DNA of 40,310 nucleotides from Oceanicaulis sp. BBD 1991-10. GTDB lineage: Bacteria > Pseudomonadota > Alphaproteobacteria > Caulobacterales > Maricaulaceae. Positions 30,201 through 37,867 of this stretch are shown piece after piece; position 1 is the stretch's first letter, and each line of letters starts with the position of its first letter. Made by a program: the position numbers and the translations under genes. The DNA is taken from contig LYSW01000022.1 in NCBI GenBank assembly GCA_001657295.1, positions 1 through 40,310 on the forward strand, given 5' to 3'. Below the pieces are notes generated by a model. That model was given only the letters and a program-made list of their open reading frames with translations, was not told the DNA's origin and made no database searches.

Positions 30201-32532
30201 TCAGGGCGCGGCGGCCGGCTTTGACGGCTCGATGGCCTTGGGCGCCGGCGCCAGCGCATCGCGCGCCAATCAGATCGTTCTGGGCACGGCGTCTGAGACC
30301 CTGACGGTGGCGGGCGTGACCAGCGCGGCCTCGCAGGCGGCTCAAGGCGCGATCGACGGCGTGCTGATAACCGATGCGGACGGCAATATCGCTTCGGACG
30401 GCGGGGCTCTGCAGGCCCAGGTCGACGGCAATGCAAGCGACATCACGACGAATGCCGGAGACATCGCCGCCAATGCGTCAGATATCTCCACCAACAGCAC
30501 CGATATCGCTACGAATGTCACCGCGATCTCCGACAATGCGGCGCTGATCGCGGCGAATACGGCGGATATCTCGACCAATGCAGCCGACATCTCCACCAAT
30601 GCGACCGGCATTTCAGACAATGCCGCGCTGATCACCGCAAATACGGGCGACATCACCCAGAACACCGCGGACATCGCCGTGAACGCCGCCGATATTGCGG
30701 CGCTTCAATCCGATGTCGGCACGCTGGATTTCGTGGCGATCAACTCCGACGGCGGCGACGCCTCGGCGACGGGTGAAGACGCGATCGCCATCGGCGAGGA
30801 CGCGGATGCGTCGGGTGATGAGAGCGTGGCTCTGGGCCGCGGCGCTTCGGCGTCGGGCGCAGGATCGCTGGCGATCGGGGCGGGCGCTGCGGCGGACTTC
30901 GCCGACGCCATGGCCATCGGCGCCGGCGCCATCGCCAGCCGAAACAATCAGATCGTGATCGGCACGGCGACCCAGACCCTGACCGTGGCGGGCCTGCCCA
31001 GCCAGGCGTCGCGCGATGCGCAGGGGACGGTCACCGGTTTTGTGACCACCGACGCCGACGGCAATCTGGCCTCCGACAATGGCGCGGCCCAGGCTCAGAT
31101 CAATCAGAACGCGGCCGACATCGCCCAGAACGCCAGCGATATCGCCGGGGTGCGGGCCGGCCAGAGCTCCATTCCCTTTATCGAGGTGAACTCCTCCGGC
31201 GGGTCGCCGACCGCCAGCGGTCAGGACGCCATCGCGATCGGTCAGGGCGCCCAGGCGACCAGCGACGGCGCGGTTGCGATCGGTTTGAACGCCATCGCAT
31301 CGGGTTCCACCGCTGTGGGCGCCGACTCTGAAGCCAGCGGCACGGATGCGGCGGCCTTTGGCGAAGACGCCAAAGCCACGGGTGAACAGGCCACGGCTTT
31401 GGGTGAAGACAGCGAAGCCAGCGGTGAAGATTCAACCGCCGTCGGCCAAGGCGCCGTCGCCAGCGGCGACTTCTCTCTCGCCTTCGGGCGCGGGGCTGAG
31501 GCCAGCCATGACAACGCCATGGCCATCGGCGCCGGCGTTGCGACCTGGCGGGACAATCAGATCGTCGTCGGCACGGTGCTGCAGACGGTGACCCTGCCCG
31601 GCCTGCCCAGCCAGGCTTCGCGCGATGCGCAAGGGACCGTGGACGGCTTCGTCACGACGGACGCCGACGGCAATCTGGCCTCGGACGGCGGGGCGGCCCA
31701 GGCGCAGATCGACGGCAATGCGGCGGGCGTTGCGGCCAATGCGGCCAATATCACCGCCACCAATAATGATCTGACCCAAGTCCAAAACGATGTCGCAGCC
31801 AACGGCACGGCCATCGCGTCCAATGCCGGGGACATTGCGAACAATTCCGCAGCGATCTCCACAAATACAGGCGGCATCGCGGTGAACGCGGCGGATATCG
31901 CCTTGTTGAAGGCGGGCGTATCCGGAGACGGGTCGCGCTTTATAGAGCTGGAAAATCAGGTCGATGACCATGAGGGCCGGATCACCCGGAACGAAGCGGA
32001 CATCGCCGATAATCGGTCGGATATCGACGCGAACCGCGCCGATATCGACTCCAACACCAGCGCGATCGCGGCGACGAACGCCCGTGTGGACGGCCATGAA
32101 ACCCGGATCACGGCGAATGAAACCGCGATCACCAGCAATACCGCGACCCTGGTCACCCATGGCCGGCGGATCAGCGCCAATGAAGCCAATATCGCAGCGA
32201 ACACCTCCGCGATCTCGATCCTTCAAAACGATGTCGCAGCCATGCAGGTGAGCGTCGAGCAGCTGGCGTTGCAGTCCAGCCGCAACGCCGGCCAGATCGC
32301 CCAGAACACCGACGGCATCGCAATCGCCAACGCGCTCTCCGGGTCGACCTGGCTGCAGTCCAATGAGGACGTCGCCTTCTCGGCCAATTGGGGACATTAT
32401 GACGGCTCGAACGCCATCGCCTTCTCGGCGGCGCGGCGGATCGATCACCGCTTTTCGGCGAATGTGGCGGTCGGCTACGCCGACCAGACCGGCAAGGTCG
32501 GGGCCCGGGCGGGCGTGCGGATGGGATGGTAG
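24259..32532 (+). CDS. Giant trimeric autotransporter adhesin (YadA-like)
   Basis: 2757 residues from ATG 24259, preceded by GAGGGG. An earlier in-frame ATG at 24163 lacks a signal-like start. There is a signal peptide of about 25 residues and a coiled-coil segment (about 70-165). Very long YadA-type head repeats follow, of the form AIGxxAxASGxxAxAxG. Neck/connector units NQIVLGT...TVAGIPTAA recur at about residues 1535, 1791, 2000, 2227 and 2429, each followed by TDADGNLASDGGA. Heptad stalks of the type DIxxNAx occupy about 2058-2152 and 2481-2690. The YadA anchor (about 2695-2757) ends in an aromatic Trp. It should form a surface trimer for adhesion or biofilm. Cysteine pairs at 1063/1081, 1242/1260 and 1707/1725 are unusual. 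Confidence 0.95.
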   Translation: MRKSNLLVTAGVSLVLAAPGFAYAAPSEKLAAVTKVEAATGVSDRERISRSRGRDSAQGDAAALNAVLEELAALRSELAATRDELAELRASARSQQEYQAAQRANASRYERYAEPAFLAVLAGAVVALAAEEDDVVDPQARAVLQAAVDAIEVLQTEIEILRAPPLPEAGAQAANVGDGCNDGSGSGSLQCGDLADASGTSGVAIGDGAVASANFTTAVGRLAEATGQNSVAVGNIADATAQDTVAVGGGAVASAEDSTAIGANATASSTISGGATAIGSDATASTISATAVGAGSTASGGGAAALGRDSVASGQRALALGISSDATETGAVAIGGVAQATGEGAIAIGDDVDGNNAGAAASASGAIAIGEDSAASATNALVIGSNAGSASNNTIVLGANASANGSFVTNAIVIGESASANNLASGAVIIGRSATSNANDTVAIGDDASATNSDAVALGASASATASGAIALGADSLANEANTLSVGRSGNERQIVNLADGDIASGSTDAVTGGQLFTTNENVAQNATDIAALSATVDYVGINSTGTAASATGTDAVAIGEGAAASAAGAIAMGESAVASSVDAVAIGRGAVASGSTAVGGGAQATGANSAAFGQNATAAGDDSSALGENSTASASDATAVGESAEASATQTTAVGSGATATGSSATAVGFNADATASDATAFGNGSSAAGADSTALGAGAAAVADAVGVGSGALAAGERSVALGRTVVASGEGSIAIGSDGDDTDIIGSPSIQIGAQATGDFAIALGADANAAGTSSVAIGDGADSSGENSTALGDSATASGINAVALGLNAVASGAESTAVGDGASATTDNATALGNAASATGLDATTLGALSEASGDFSTAVGTGAIADAVEAVAIGDTSQASGIASVAVGSLAFADADNTVAIGGDADGDGFGAVAVDTEATAIGADAVASDDDATAVGHNAQATAENTTAVGEGSRASEFNASAFGESAVASGIISTALGNDADATGIGSVAVGAFAAAISDGAIAIGADYDADGTGALASGLDSLAIGGDALASGSEAQAIGWLSQATGDQSIAQGCEAVSSGDGSIAIGMSEACDDADANAGAQATADGAIAMGEAAVAGGTDSTAIGAGASATGNNAAAFGGSAEASGLNSIAIGSGATASASASLAMGDNAAASGFNAIAIGQNTTATDNTAIAIGAVSDATAQFSVAMGLGALASEQDAIAIGRGAASQGSSALAFGFGSEATGAQSMAQGCFSDATGDGAIAIGGAELCDGSDDGAQATADGAVAMGESAAASGLSSIAMGEGASASETLATAIGQNAAASEFGALASGAQSVASGISATAIGYSADATGSDAVAVGEHSQSSAIGSVAIGGDITSDGIGASASADYSTAVGAEAGVSGQAASALGFRADASGIGAVAIGGDGDLDGTGATASAASAIAIGDDSAASGSAAVALGRGADAGSFGAIAVGSGAASNTSSIAIGLGSNASALDSVALGTSATASGDLSAVIGFSSSASGFSSVALGTNATANFDNSMALGGSTSTTRANQIVLGTASHTLTVAGIPTAAATAAQGAVDGFVTVDADGNLASDGGAALANIAALQTATADLDYFAVNSTGTAASATGTDAIAIGEGASATGWGTVAIGLNAQSSGAIDSIAIGWSANASANSAIAIGADTFAAQDGTALGDFASAGGTQSTAIGHFNSAGGVRSLAMGCGAESNGTGSIAIGSGQTCAFGPHGPNANGDEAIAIGDLANANGASAIAFGADSSANQDDAVAIGRNARANLTASVAIGAGAATTRANQIVLGTAGETITIAGIPTAAATAAQGTVTGLVTTDADGNLASDGGALQSQVDGNTADIAALVVASGSTPYLAVNSTGSPANASGDDAVAIGENAQSSAEASIAMGRDSEASNTGAVAIGDGAVASGSTAVGAGAQATGADSAAYGMNALATAASATALGENASAAAAQATAVGESASASGIAATALGQGAAAGFDGSMALGAGASASRANQIVLGTASETLTVAGVTSAASQAAQGAIDGVLITDADGNIASDGGALQAQVDGNASDITTNAGDIAANASDISTNSTDIATNVTAISDNAALIAANTADISTNAADISTNATGISDNAALITANTGDITQNTADIAVNAADIAALQSDVGTLDFVAINSDGGDASATGEDAIAIGEDADASGDESVALGRGASASGAGSLAIGAGAAADFADAMAIGAGAIASRNNQIVIGTATQTLTVAGLPSQASRDAQGTVTGFVTTDADGNLASDNGAAQAQINQNAADIAQNASDIAGVRAGQSSIPFIEVNSSGGSPTASGQDAIAIGQGAQATSDGAVAIGLNAIASGSTAVGADSEASGTDAAAFGEDAKATGEQATALGEDSEASGEDSTAVGQGAVASGDFSLAFGRGAEASHDNAMAIGAGVATWRDNQIVVGTVLQTVTLPGLPSQASRDAQGTVDGFVTTDADGNLASDGGAAQAQIDGNAAGVAANAANITATNNDLTQVQNDVAANGTAIASNAGDIANNSAAISTNTGGIAVNAADIALLKAGVSGDGSRFIELENQVDDHEGRITRNEADIADNRSDIDANRADIDSNTSAIAATNARVDGHETRITANETAITSNTATLVTHGRRISANEANIAANTSAISILQNDVAAMQVSVEQLALQSSRNAGQIAQNTDGIAIANALSGSTWLQSNEDVAFSANWGHYDGSNAIAFSAARRIDHRFSANVAVGYADQTGKVGARAGVRMGW

Positions 32533-32572
32533 GGGCGCGTTTAGAGGCCGCGACGGCTCAAGCCCCTATTTT
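32530..32572. terminator. Shared terminator of adhesin and antiporter
   Basis: TAGGGGC (32530-32536) pairs with GCCCCTA (32562-32568), and an inner GCCG-CGA-CGGC stem lies between. TTTT follows on the plus strand. It overlaps both stop codons of the convergent genes, so it could serve both directions. Confidence 0.55.
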
Positions 32573-34431
32573 CCCTTCGTTTTGCCTTGGAGTTCGGCCT
32601 CCCAGGCCTCCCGGATCTCATTGATCTTGTCGACATAGGGCTGGTTTTCGTGGGCCGGGATGTCCGGGTCATAGACGGCGGCGGCGTCCGCCATCATCTC
32701 CCGGTCCATCGTTTCAAAGGTCGCGGTCAGGCGGTCAGCCTCATCGCGGCCATGGCCGAGCGCCTCCAGCGCGGAACGCCCAGCGCGCAATGAGCTGTCA
32801 TAGGTTTCCCGGATGATGTCCCGGCAGCCCAGCGCGTAGAGTTCATAGACATGGTGGCGATCCACCGCACGCGCGAGGACGTGGACCTTGGGATAGGTCT
32901 CGAGCACATACCGCACGACCCGGGTGATCTCCGCCTTATTGTCGATCGCGACGACGAAGAGCCGCGCGCGGTCCATGCCGGCGGCTTTCAATAAATCCGG
33001 ACGGGTTGCGTCTCCGAAATGGATCGGCAGGCCGAATTTCCGCAGGATATCCAGCTGGCTGCTCGAGAAATCCACGACAGTCGTCGCATAGCCGGCGCCG
33101 CGCAGAATGCGATTGATGATGCCGCCAAATCGACCATGCCCGGCGATGATGACCTCGGAGGGATCGTCGATCCGGTCGGCCTCACGCGACGCCTGGCCCG
33201 CATAGCGCGGGGCGATCAAGCGATCCTGGATGATAAACAAAAGCGGGGTCAGCAACATCGACAGCGCCACCACCAGCAATAGCGGATCTGCAACAGCGGG
33301 CGGCAGGACATGGCTGGCGACGGTGAAAGAGATCAACACAAATCCGAACTCGCCGGCCTGCGCCAATGACAGCGTGAACAGCCAGCGGTCGGCGCCGCCG
33401 ATGCGGAACAGGAAAGTCAGAGCGAAAAGCACCGCGGCCTTAAGCGCCATCAACGCCAGGGTCAGCGAAATCACCGCCTGCCACTGCTCCGCCAGCAAGG
33501 CGAAATTCACGCCCGCCCCCACGGTCATGAAGAACAAGCCGAGGAGCAGGCCGCGAAACGGGTCGATATCGGATTCCAGCTCGTGGCGATACTCGCTGCC
33601 GGCCAGCACGACGCCGGCCAGAAAGGCGCCCAGCGCCGGAGACAGGTCGACGAGCATCATCAGGAGCGCGATGCCGATGACGATCAGCAATGCGCCTGCG
33701 GTGAACAATTCCCGCAGATTCGCCCAGGCGATGAGATGGAAGATGGGCCGGGTCAGCCGGGTTCCGATCAGCACCACCAAACCGATCGCTCCAAGGGTGA
33801 CGAGGGCGGTCTGCCAGGGGCCGAGACCGGCCACAAGGCTGATGGCCGCGCCCGGTCCGCTGTCGCCATGCCCGGCTTCGGCATGCGCTGCGGCGGTCTG
33901 CGACAGCTCGGCCAATTCTGGCGCGGCCAGCAGCGGAATCAGCGCCAGCATGGGTATGACCGCGACGTCTTGAAACAAAAGCACGGAGAATCCGGACTGA
34001 CCGCCGTCCGATCGCATCAGCCCTTTTTCGTTATAGGTCTGCAGCACGATCGCCGTGGACGACAGGGCGAGGATCAGGCCGATCGTGAGCGCGATCGCGG
34101 GCGGTTGCCCCAACACCAGCGCGCCGGCTCCGATCAGGCCGGTCGTGCAGATCACCTGCAGACCGCCAAGACCGCCAAGCCGGGCGCGCATGGCCCAGAG
34201 CTTTTCCGGCTCCAGCTCCAGTCCGACCAGAAACAGCATCATCACAACGCCGAACTCGGCGAAATGCTGGATCGCGATCACATCGACCGACAGGGCGCTC
34301 AGCACGGGGCTGATCGCGACGCCCGCGATCAGATAGCCGAGGACGGAACCCAGTCCGAGCCGCGTTGCGACCGGCACGGCGATGACGCCGGCGAACAGGA
34401 AGATCGTGGCAAGGAGAAGAAAGTCGGTCAC
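32566..34431 (-). CDS. CPA2 cation/proton antiporter with RCK domain (KefB/C-like)
   Basis: 621 residues from GTG. About 12-13 membrane helices span roughly 1-390, with family motifs FLVGLELEPEKLW, SSTAIVLQ and FQDVAVIPMLALIPL. A TrkA-N (RCK) domain begins near VIIAGHGRFGGIINRIL (about 418) with FGDATRPDLLKAAGMDRA and RHHVYELYALGCRDII. KefB/KefC relatives expel potassium in exchange for protons under electrophile stress, gated by glutathione adducts or nucleotides. The ancillary KefF/KefG subunit is absent here. It is convergent with the adhesin gene, 33 bases away. Confidence 0.92.
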   Translation of the reverse strand: MTDFLLLATIFLFAGVIAVPVATRLGLGSVLGYLIAGVAISPVLSALSVDVIAIQHFAEFGVVMMLFLVGLELEPEKLWAMRARLGGLGGLQVICTTGLIGAGALVLGQPPAIALTIGLILALSSTAIVLQTYNEKGLMRSDGGQSGFSVLLFQDVAVIPMLALIPLLAAPELAELSQTAAAHAEAGHGDSGPGAAISLVAGLGPWQTALVTLGAIGLVVLIGTRLTRPIFHLIAWANLRELFTAGALLIVIGIALLMMLVDLSPALGAFLAGVVLAGSEYRHELESDIDPFRGLLLGLFFMTVGAGVNFALLAEQWQAVISLTLALMALKAAVLFALTFLFRIGGADRWLFTLSLAQAGEFGFVLISFTVASHVLPPAVADPLLLVVALSMLLTPLLFIIQDRLIAPRYAGQASREADRIDDPSEVIIAGHGRFGGIINRILRGAGYATTVVDFSSSQLDILRKFGLPIHFGDATRPDLLKAAGMDRARLFVVAIDNKAEITRVVRYVLETYPKVHVLARAVDRHHVYELYALGCRDIIRETYDSSLRAGRSALEALGHGRDEADRLTATFETMDREMMADAAAVYDPDIPAHENQPYVDKINEIREAWEAELQGKTKGK

Positions 34432-34573
34432 GCGGCGCCCCCGGCTAGTCCCTAATCAGCTTAGGGGCAATCGCCGGGCCGGCGCGAGAGGGATTCTTGG
34501 CGCACGCCGAAACAGTCCGTTGCGCCACCTTCAGTTGTTCGGTTTAATTGAGGCGACGTAATGGGGGAATATC

Positions 34574-35545
34574 ATGGATCAGCGCGATCTCGACGCCCTG
34601 TATCGCCGCCTTCCTGCTGAAGCTGTCGAGGACAGCGCGTCCGGCAGCCGCGAGGAGATGCATGTGCAGTTCACCAACCAGCTGCCTGTGACGATCCAGG
34701 TGGCCAAGGTTCTCGGCGACGGCCGGATCAAAATCTACACCACGATCAAGCCCAGCAAGACCGGTCCCAGCACCAGCAAGGGCCAGAAGACCCATGACGG
34801 CTCGGAGTGGGTCTTCTTCACCGCCTGGACCGGATCCTATATCGGCCGTTTGACCATGTCGAAGAAACACCCGGTGGATGGAGCCGGCATCGCGCAATAT
34901 GACGTGGACGCCCGCCTTCTGCACAAACCCAATGATATCGGTCCGCCGCCGGACCCCGATCAGCCGGACCCGGACGGCCCGGCTGGAGACGGTCAGAATT
35001 CAGGCATTCTGATTCCGCCGGATTCGCCGCGCGTGCTGGTCGGGATCGGCACGATCCCGCCAGGGGTCGTGAGCTATGAAGATAAGGGCGAGGTCAGCAA
35101 CGTCCTGCTGCGCGAGCAATTCTGGCGGCGCCAGCCCGACAGCTACGCGATCGCCCCGGGCGAACACAAGACGGTCAGTCTGACGACGACGCGCGGCAAG
35201 CAATCCACCTCGTCCAATAGCGACACCATGGCGAAAAGCGTCGGGCTTTCGACGGGGGCGGGGTGGGGGCCGGTGTCGGCGTCCATTTCAGCCAGCCTGA
35301 GCAGCTCGTCGACCACGACCCAGCAAGTCACGATCACCGAAGAAACCACGGTGTATGAATCCACCACCTTCACCAATACCGATCCGCGCCAGCAGACCGA
35401 GGTCTTTCTGCTGTGGCAGTTGGTGGACGTGAAAACGAGCTTCGACGGGGCGGGAGAGGCGCAGGCCGTAGTCAGCCAGGGCGCCGCGCCGATCTGGATC
35501 AAGGGTCCCTATGACGACACCGGCAAGATAATCGAGCCCTCCTAG
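34574..35545 (+). CDS. Beta-rich two-domain protein of unknown function
   Basis: 323 residues, no signal peptide; the ribosome site GGGGGA (34563-34568) supports the ATG. Domain 1 (about 28-115) has VQFTNQLPVTIQVAKV, DGRIKIYTTIKPS and SEWVFFTAWTGSYIGR, which recalls a VHL-beta-type sandwich. A linker of Pro and Asp (about 122-145) follows. Domain 2 (about 150-323) contains a long run of alternating Ser/Thr and small hydrophobic residues (about 210-260), then QQVTITEETTVYESTTFTNT. Such amphipathic strands are seen in aerolysin-type beta-pore-forming proteins; this is resemblance, not proof. The next gene starts 13 bases after its stop and encodes a DNase I-fold enzyme, so the two are probably cotranscribed. 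Confidence 0.75.
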   Translation: MDQRDLDALYRRLPAEAVEDSASGSREEMHVQFTNQLPVTIQVAKVLGDGRIKIYTTIKPSKTGPSTSKGQKTHDGSEWVFFTAWTGSYIGRLTMSKKHPVDGAGIAQYDVDARLLHKPNDIGPPPDPDQPDPDGPAGDGQNSGILIPPDSPRVLVGIGTIPPGVVSYEDKGEVSNVLLREQFWRRQPDSYAIAPGEHKTVSLTTTRGKQSTSSNSDTMAKSVGLSTGAGWGPVSASISASLSSSSTTTQQVTITEETTVYESTTFTNTDPRQQTEVFLLWQLVDVKTSFDGAGEAQAVVSQGAAPIWIKGPYDDTGKIIEPS

Positions 35546-35558
35546 GCGGGCCGGCTCG

Positions 35559-36425
35559 ATGCCGCGACTACGCGATAGACAGCTGGTTGTCGGAAGCTGG
35601 AATGTTCAGCGCCTGACAAGGCGGAACCAGCCTCAGATCCCGGTCGAGCGTAAATTCCGCTTCGTCGGCGATACCGTCGCGCGTTGGCTCAGGAGCCCGG
35701 GCCAATTATCCCCGGACATGCTCTTTCTTTGCGAAGTCACCCAATCCGGCGAGCGAGTGGCCGCCGACTTGCTGCGCAGGATCGAAGACGTCCCGATGCC
35801 GCATGAGTACCGCGCCCGCTTCTATCCGCTGCCGGACCAGGCGGGCGGCGTCAGTCCTTGCAGCTATCTGCTCATCTGGAATTCCACCCATCCATGCCTT
35901 CAACATCTTGGAGAACAGGGCGGCCAGCTGAGCGACCTGCTCGAAAACCACAACCGGCCCTATCTTTTTGTCGATATTCCCGAGGGCCGCGCCACCATGG
36001 CGCTTCGCGCGGCGTTCAGCCATGAGCCGTCCCGGAATGACGGCGGTCCGGTCCTGGAGACCTGCAGGTCGATCACACAGGGGATCGCCGACGCCGGAGC
36101 GCCTGCGCGGCGTGCATTCGGGGCGTTTTTGCTCGGCGACCTGAACTGCCCGCCGCCGGTGTTGAATCCGCCCGACAACCGCCGGCTTGAGCATATGGGG
36201 TGGCGAATCCAGACGCCGATCGAACTCTATACCTATTACAAAGAGTGGTATTGGGAGGTCTCCGAACACCCGCACCGCACGCGCTCGCTCCTGGATTTCA
36301 TGGTTCTCAACGGCGCGCTGCCGCCGCCGGAGCCGCTGGAAAACACACCGAATTTCTCTCAGGACGCCTACGCGTTGGTCGACCACCGGCCGGTGGCTTT
36401 CGCGCTCGATCTTTCAGTCGCGTAA
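35559..36425 (+). CDS. Endonuclease/exonuclease/phosphatase (DNase I-fold) protein
   Basis: 288 residues with the full set of family motifs: GSWNVQRL (N15), FLCEVTQSG (E59), a candidate His in AAFSHEP (H155), LLGDLNCPP (D194, N196), SLLDFMVL (D246) and VDHRPV (D275, H276). The metal-dependent fold cleaves phosphodiesters; members include DNase I, CdtB, sphingomyelinases and inositol phosphatases, and the substrate cannot be decided. No signal peptide is seen. It starts 13 bases after the beta-rich protein gene, without a clear ribosome site, suggesting coupled expression and a shared task. Confidence 0.87.
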   Translation: MPRLRDRQLVVGSWNVQRLTRRNQPQIPVERKFRFVGDTVARWLRSPGQLSPDMLFLCEVTQSGERVAADLLRRIEDVPMPHEYRARFYPLPDQAGGVSPCSYLLIWNSTHPCLQHLGEQGGQLSDLLENHNRPYLFVDIPEGRATMALRAAFSHEPSRNDGGPVLETCRSITQGIADAGAPARRAFGAFLLGDLNCPPPVLNPPDNRRLEHMGWRIQTPIELYTYYKEWYWEVSEHPHRTRSLLDFMVLNGALPPPEPLENTPNFSQDAYALVDHRPVAFALDLSVA

Positions 36426-36439
36426 TTCCGGTCCTGGCG

Positions 36440-36459
36440 CGGCGAGCCCCGCTTCGCCG
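36440..36459. terminator. Hairpin between convergent genes
   Basis: CGGCGA (36440-36445) and TCGCCG (36454-36459) with an 8-base loop lie between the nuclease-fold gene and the convergent MipA gene. It is a plausible terminator without a U-tract. Confidence 0.35.
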
Positions 36460-36473
36460 GCGGCGCGTTGATC

Positions 36474-37292
36474 CTAAAATCGCCGACCCAGCGCGACGCC
36501 GGTGAAGGCCTGGGTCTCCTCGCCGCGCACCGCGACGATCGGGCTGTCGGCGAAGTCGCCCTGGAGCTGGGAGACGCCGAGAATGGTGGTGACGGACCAG
36601 TCCTCGCCCAGGCCCCAATTGATCAGCGCGTTGACGCCGATATCCTGAACCCCGCCTTCCGCATTAAAGACCGGCAGGCCGGAAGCGGCCGCGCCCGCCG
36701 CGTCGACCGAGAACAGGGTATCGGCGTAATCGTCCGAATAGCCTGAGACGGAGGCGGACAGCACCAGGAAGCTGGTCTGCGACAGGGCGGTCATATAGCT
36801 CGCCGAGGTCGACCACGCTGCGCCGTCAAACTCGCCGAGCGCGTCGACGCCGAGATTGGCGCCGATGCTGATCCGGTCAAACCCGGTGAAGACATTCTGC
36901 GCCAGCTGCAGATTGGCGAAGCCACCGAGAATGATGGAATTATCCACCTCCGGCAGCAGCGCGACGACGGCGTCGTCGACATCATTGCGCCCGCCCGACC
37001 AGCGGCCATAGACCCCGGCGGTGAGCGGTCCGGAGCGGTACAGATCGGCGGCGAGCCCGGGGCCTTCGGTGCGGATCACCACCTCGCCCCATTCATAGCG
37101 CACCGCGCCGAAGGGGATGACCCGGTAGTCGTCGGAGCCGGTGTAGTCCGGCAGATAGGCGGCGCCGAGCGCGAAGATATTCATCGGCTCGCCGGCGCCC
37201 GGGCCGGCTTGCGCGCTTTGGGCGGCGGACGGGGCGGTGAGCGCCAGAGCGGCGGCGCTGGCGAACAGGACGGTGCGAAGACAGGCGGTCAT
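36474..37292 (-). CDS. MipA/OmpV family outer-membrane protein
   Basis: 272 residues. A signal peptide of about 24 residues ends near APSAAQ. The mature part starts with NIFALGAAYLPDYTGSDDYRVIPFGAVRYEWG, the standard MipA/OmpV opening (quoted here only as its recognisable beginning). Alternating beta strands follow, and the protein ends in the aromatic RRF typical of outer-membrane barrels. MipA scaffolds murein enzymes in E. coli; other members are porin-like. GGAG lies upstream of the ATG. The class A penicillin-binding protein nearby could be a functional neighbour, but it is not in the same operon. Confidence 0.9.
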   Translation of the reverse strand: MTACLRTVLFASAAALALTAPSAAQSAQAGPGAGEPMNIFALGAAYLPDYTGSDDYRVIPFGAVRYEWGEVVIRTEGPGLAADLYRSGPLTAGVYGRWSGGRNDVDDAVVALLPEVDNSIILGGFANLQLAQNVFTGFDRISIGANLGVDALGEFDGAAWSTSASYMTALSQTSFLVLSASVSGYSDDYADTLFSVDAAGAAASGLPVFNAEGGVQDIGVNALINWGLGEDWSVTTILGVSQLQGDFADSPIVAVRGEETQAFTGVALGRRF

Positions 37293-37399
37293 GAGTGGCG
37301 CTCCAAGCCGGGTGAGTTGCGGGCAGAGCTAAGGCGGCGACGGGCTTCGGCAAGTTGCCGGCGAACGGAATTTTTACCCCGTCATGGCAGGCTGGCGCC

Positions 37400-37855
37400 A
37401 TGATCAACCGGATGCGGACATTTCTGTTTAAAGCCGCTGCCGCGGCGAGCCTCGCTTTTGCGGCGGGCGCCGGCGCTGTGGCGGCCCCGGCCCCGCCCTC
37501 GGACCCGTCGGTGGATGAGAGCGGCCGGGTGCTCAGCGGCGCGTCGAGCTATGTTCGCATGCCCGCGGTGCAGACCGCCGTGCAGTCCGACCGCCGCATG
37601 AGCGGCATGCTCCAGGTGCGCCTGGCGTTGGATGCGCCTCAGGGCCGGACCCGGCGGCTGATCGGCGAGCGCGAGATGTGGCTGCGTGACGCCTATGCGG
37701 AGACCCTGCTGCTTTACGGCGCGCGCATGTATCGCTGGGGCCAGGTGCCCGATGCGGACCTGATCGGCCAGCTCTTGCAGGAAGACACCGACCGCCTTCT
37801 CGGCGAAGGCCGGGCGCAGGTCGTGCTCGATACGGTGATGATCTACGCCAACTAG
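37400..37855 (+). CDS. Small secreted protein with FliL-like features
   Basis: 151 residues from ATG 37400; a second ATG at 37412 is possible. A signal or anchor segment (about 5-30) ends near AVAAPAPP. The mature region has SSYVRMPAVQTAVQ, a strand MLQVRLALDAP, a helix around RDAYAETLLLYG, LIGQLLQEDTDRLLGEG and the final strand AQVVLDTVMIYAN. This order of one strand, two helices and one strand recalls FliL-type domains, but sequence identity is low and no flagellar genes are near. Function unknown. Confidence 0.6.
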   Translation: MINRMRTFLFKAAAAASLAFAAGAGAVAAPAPPSDPSVDESGRVLSGASSYVRMPAVQTAVQSDRRMSGMLQVRLALDAPQGRTRRLIGEREMWLRDAYAETLLLYGARMYRWGQVPDADLIGQLLQEDTDRLLGEGRAQVVLDTVMIYAN

Positions 37856-37867
37856 ACGGCGTTTCGC

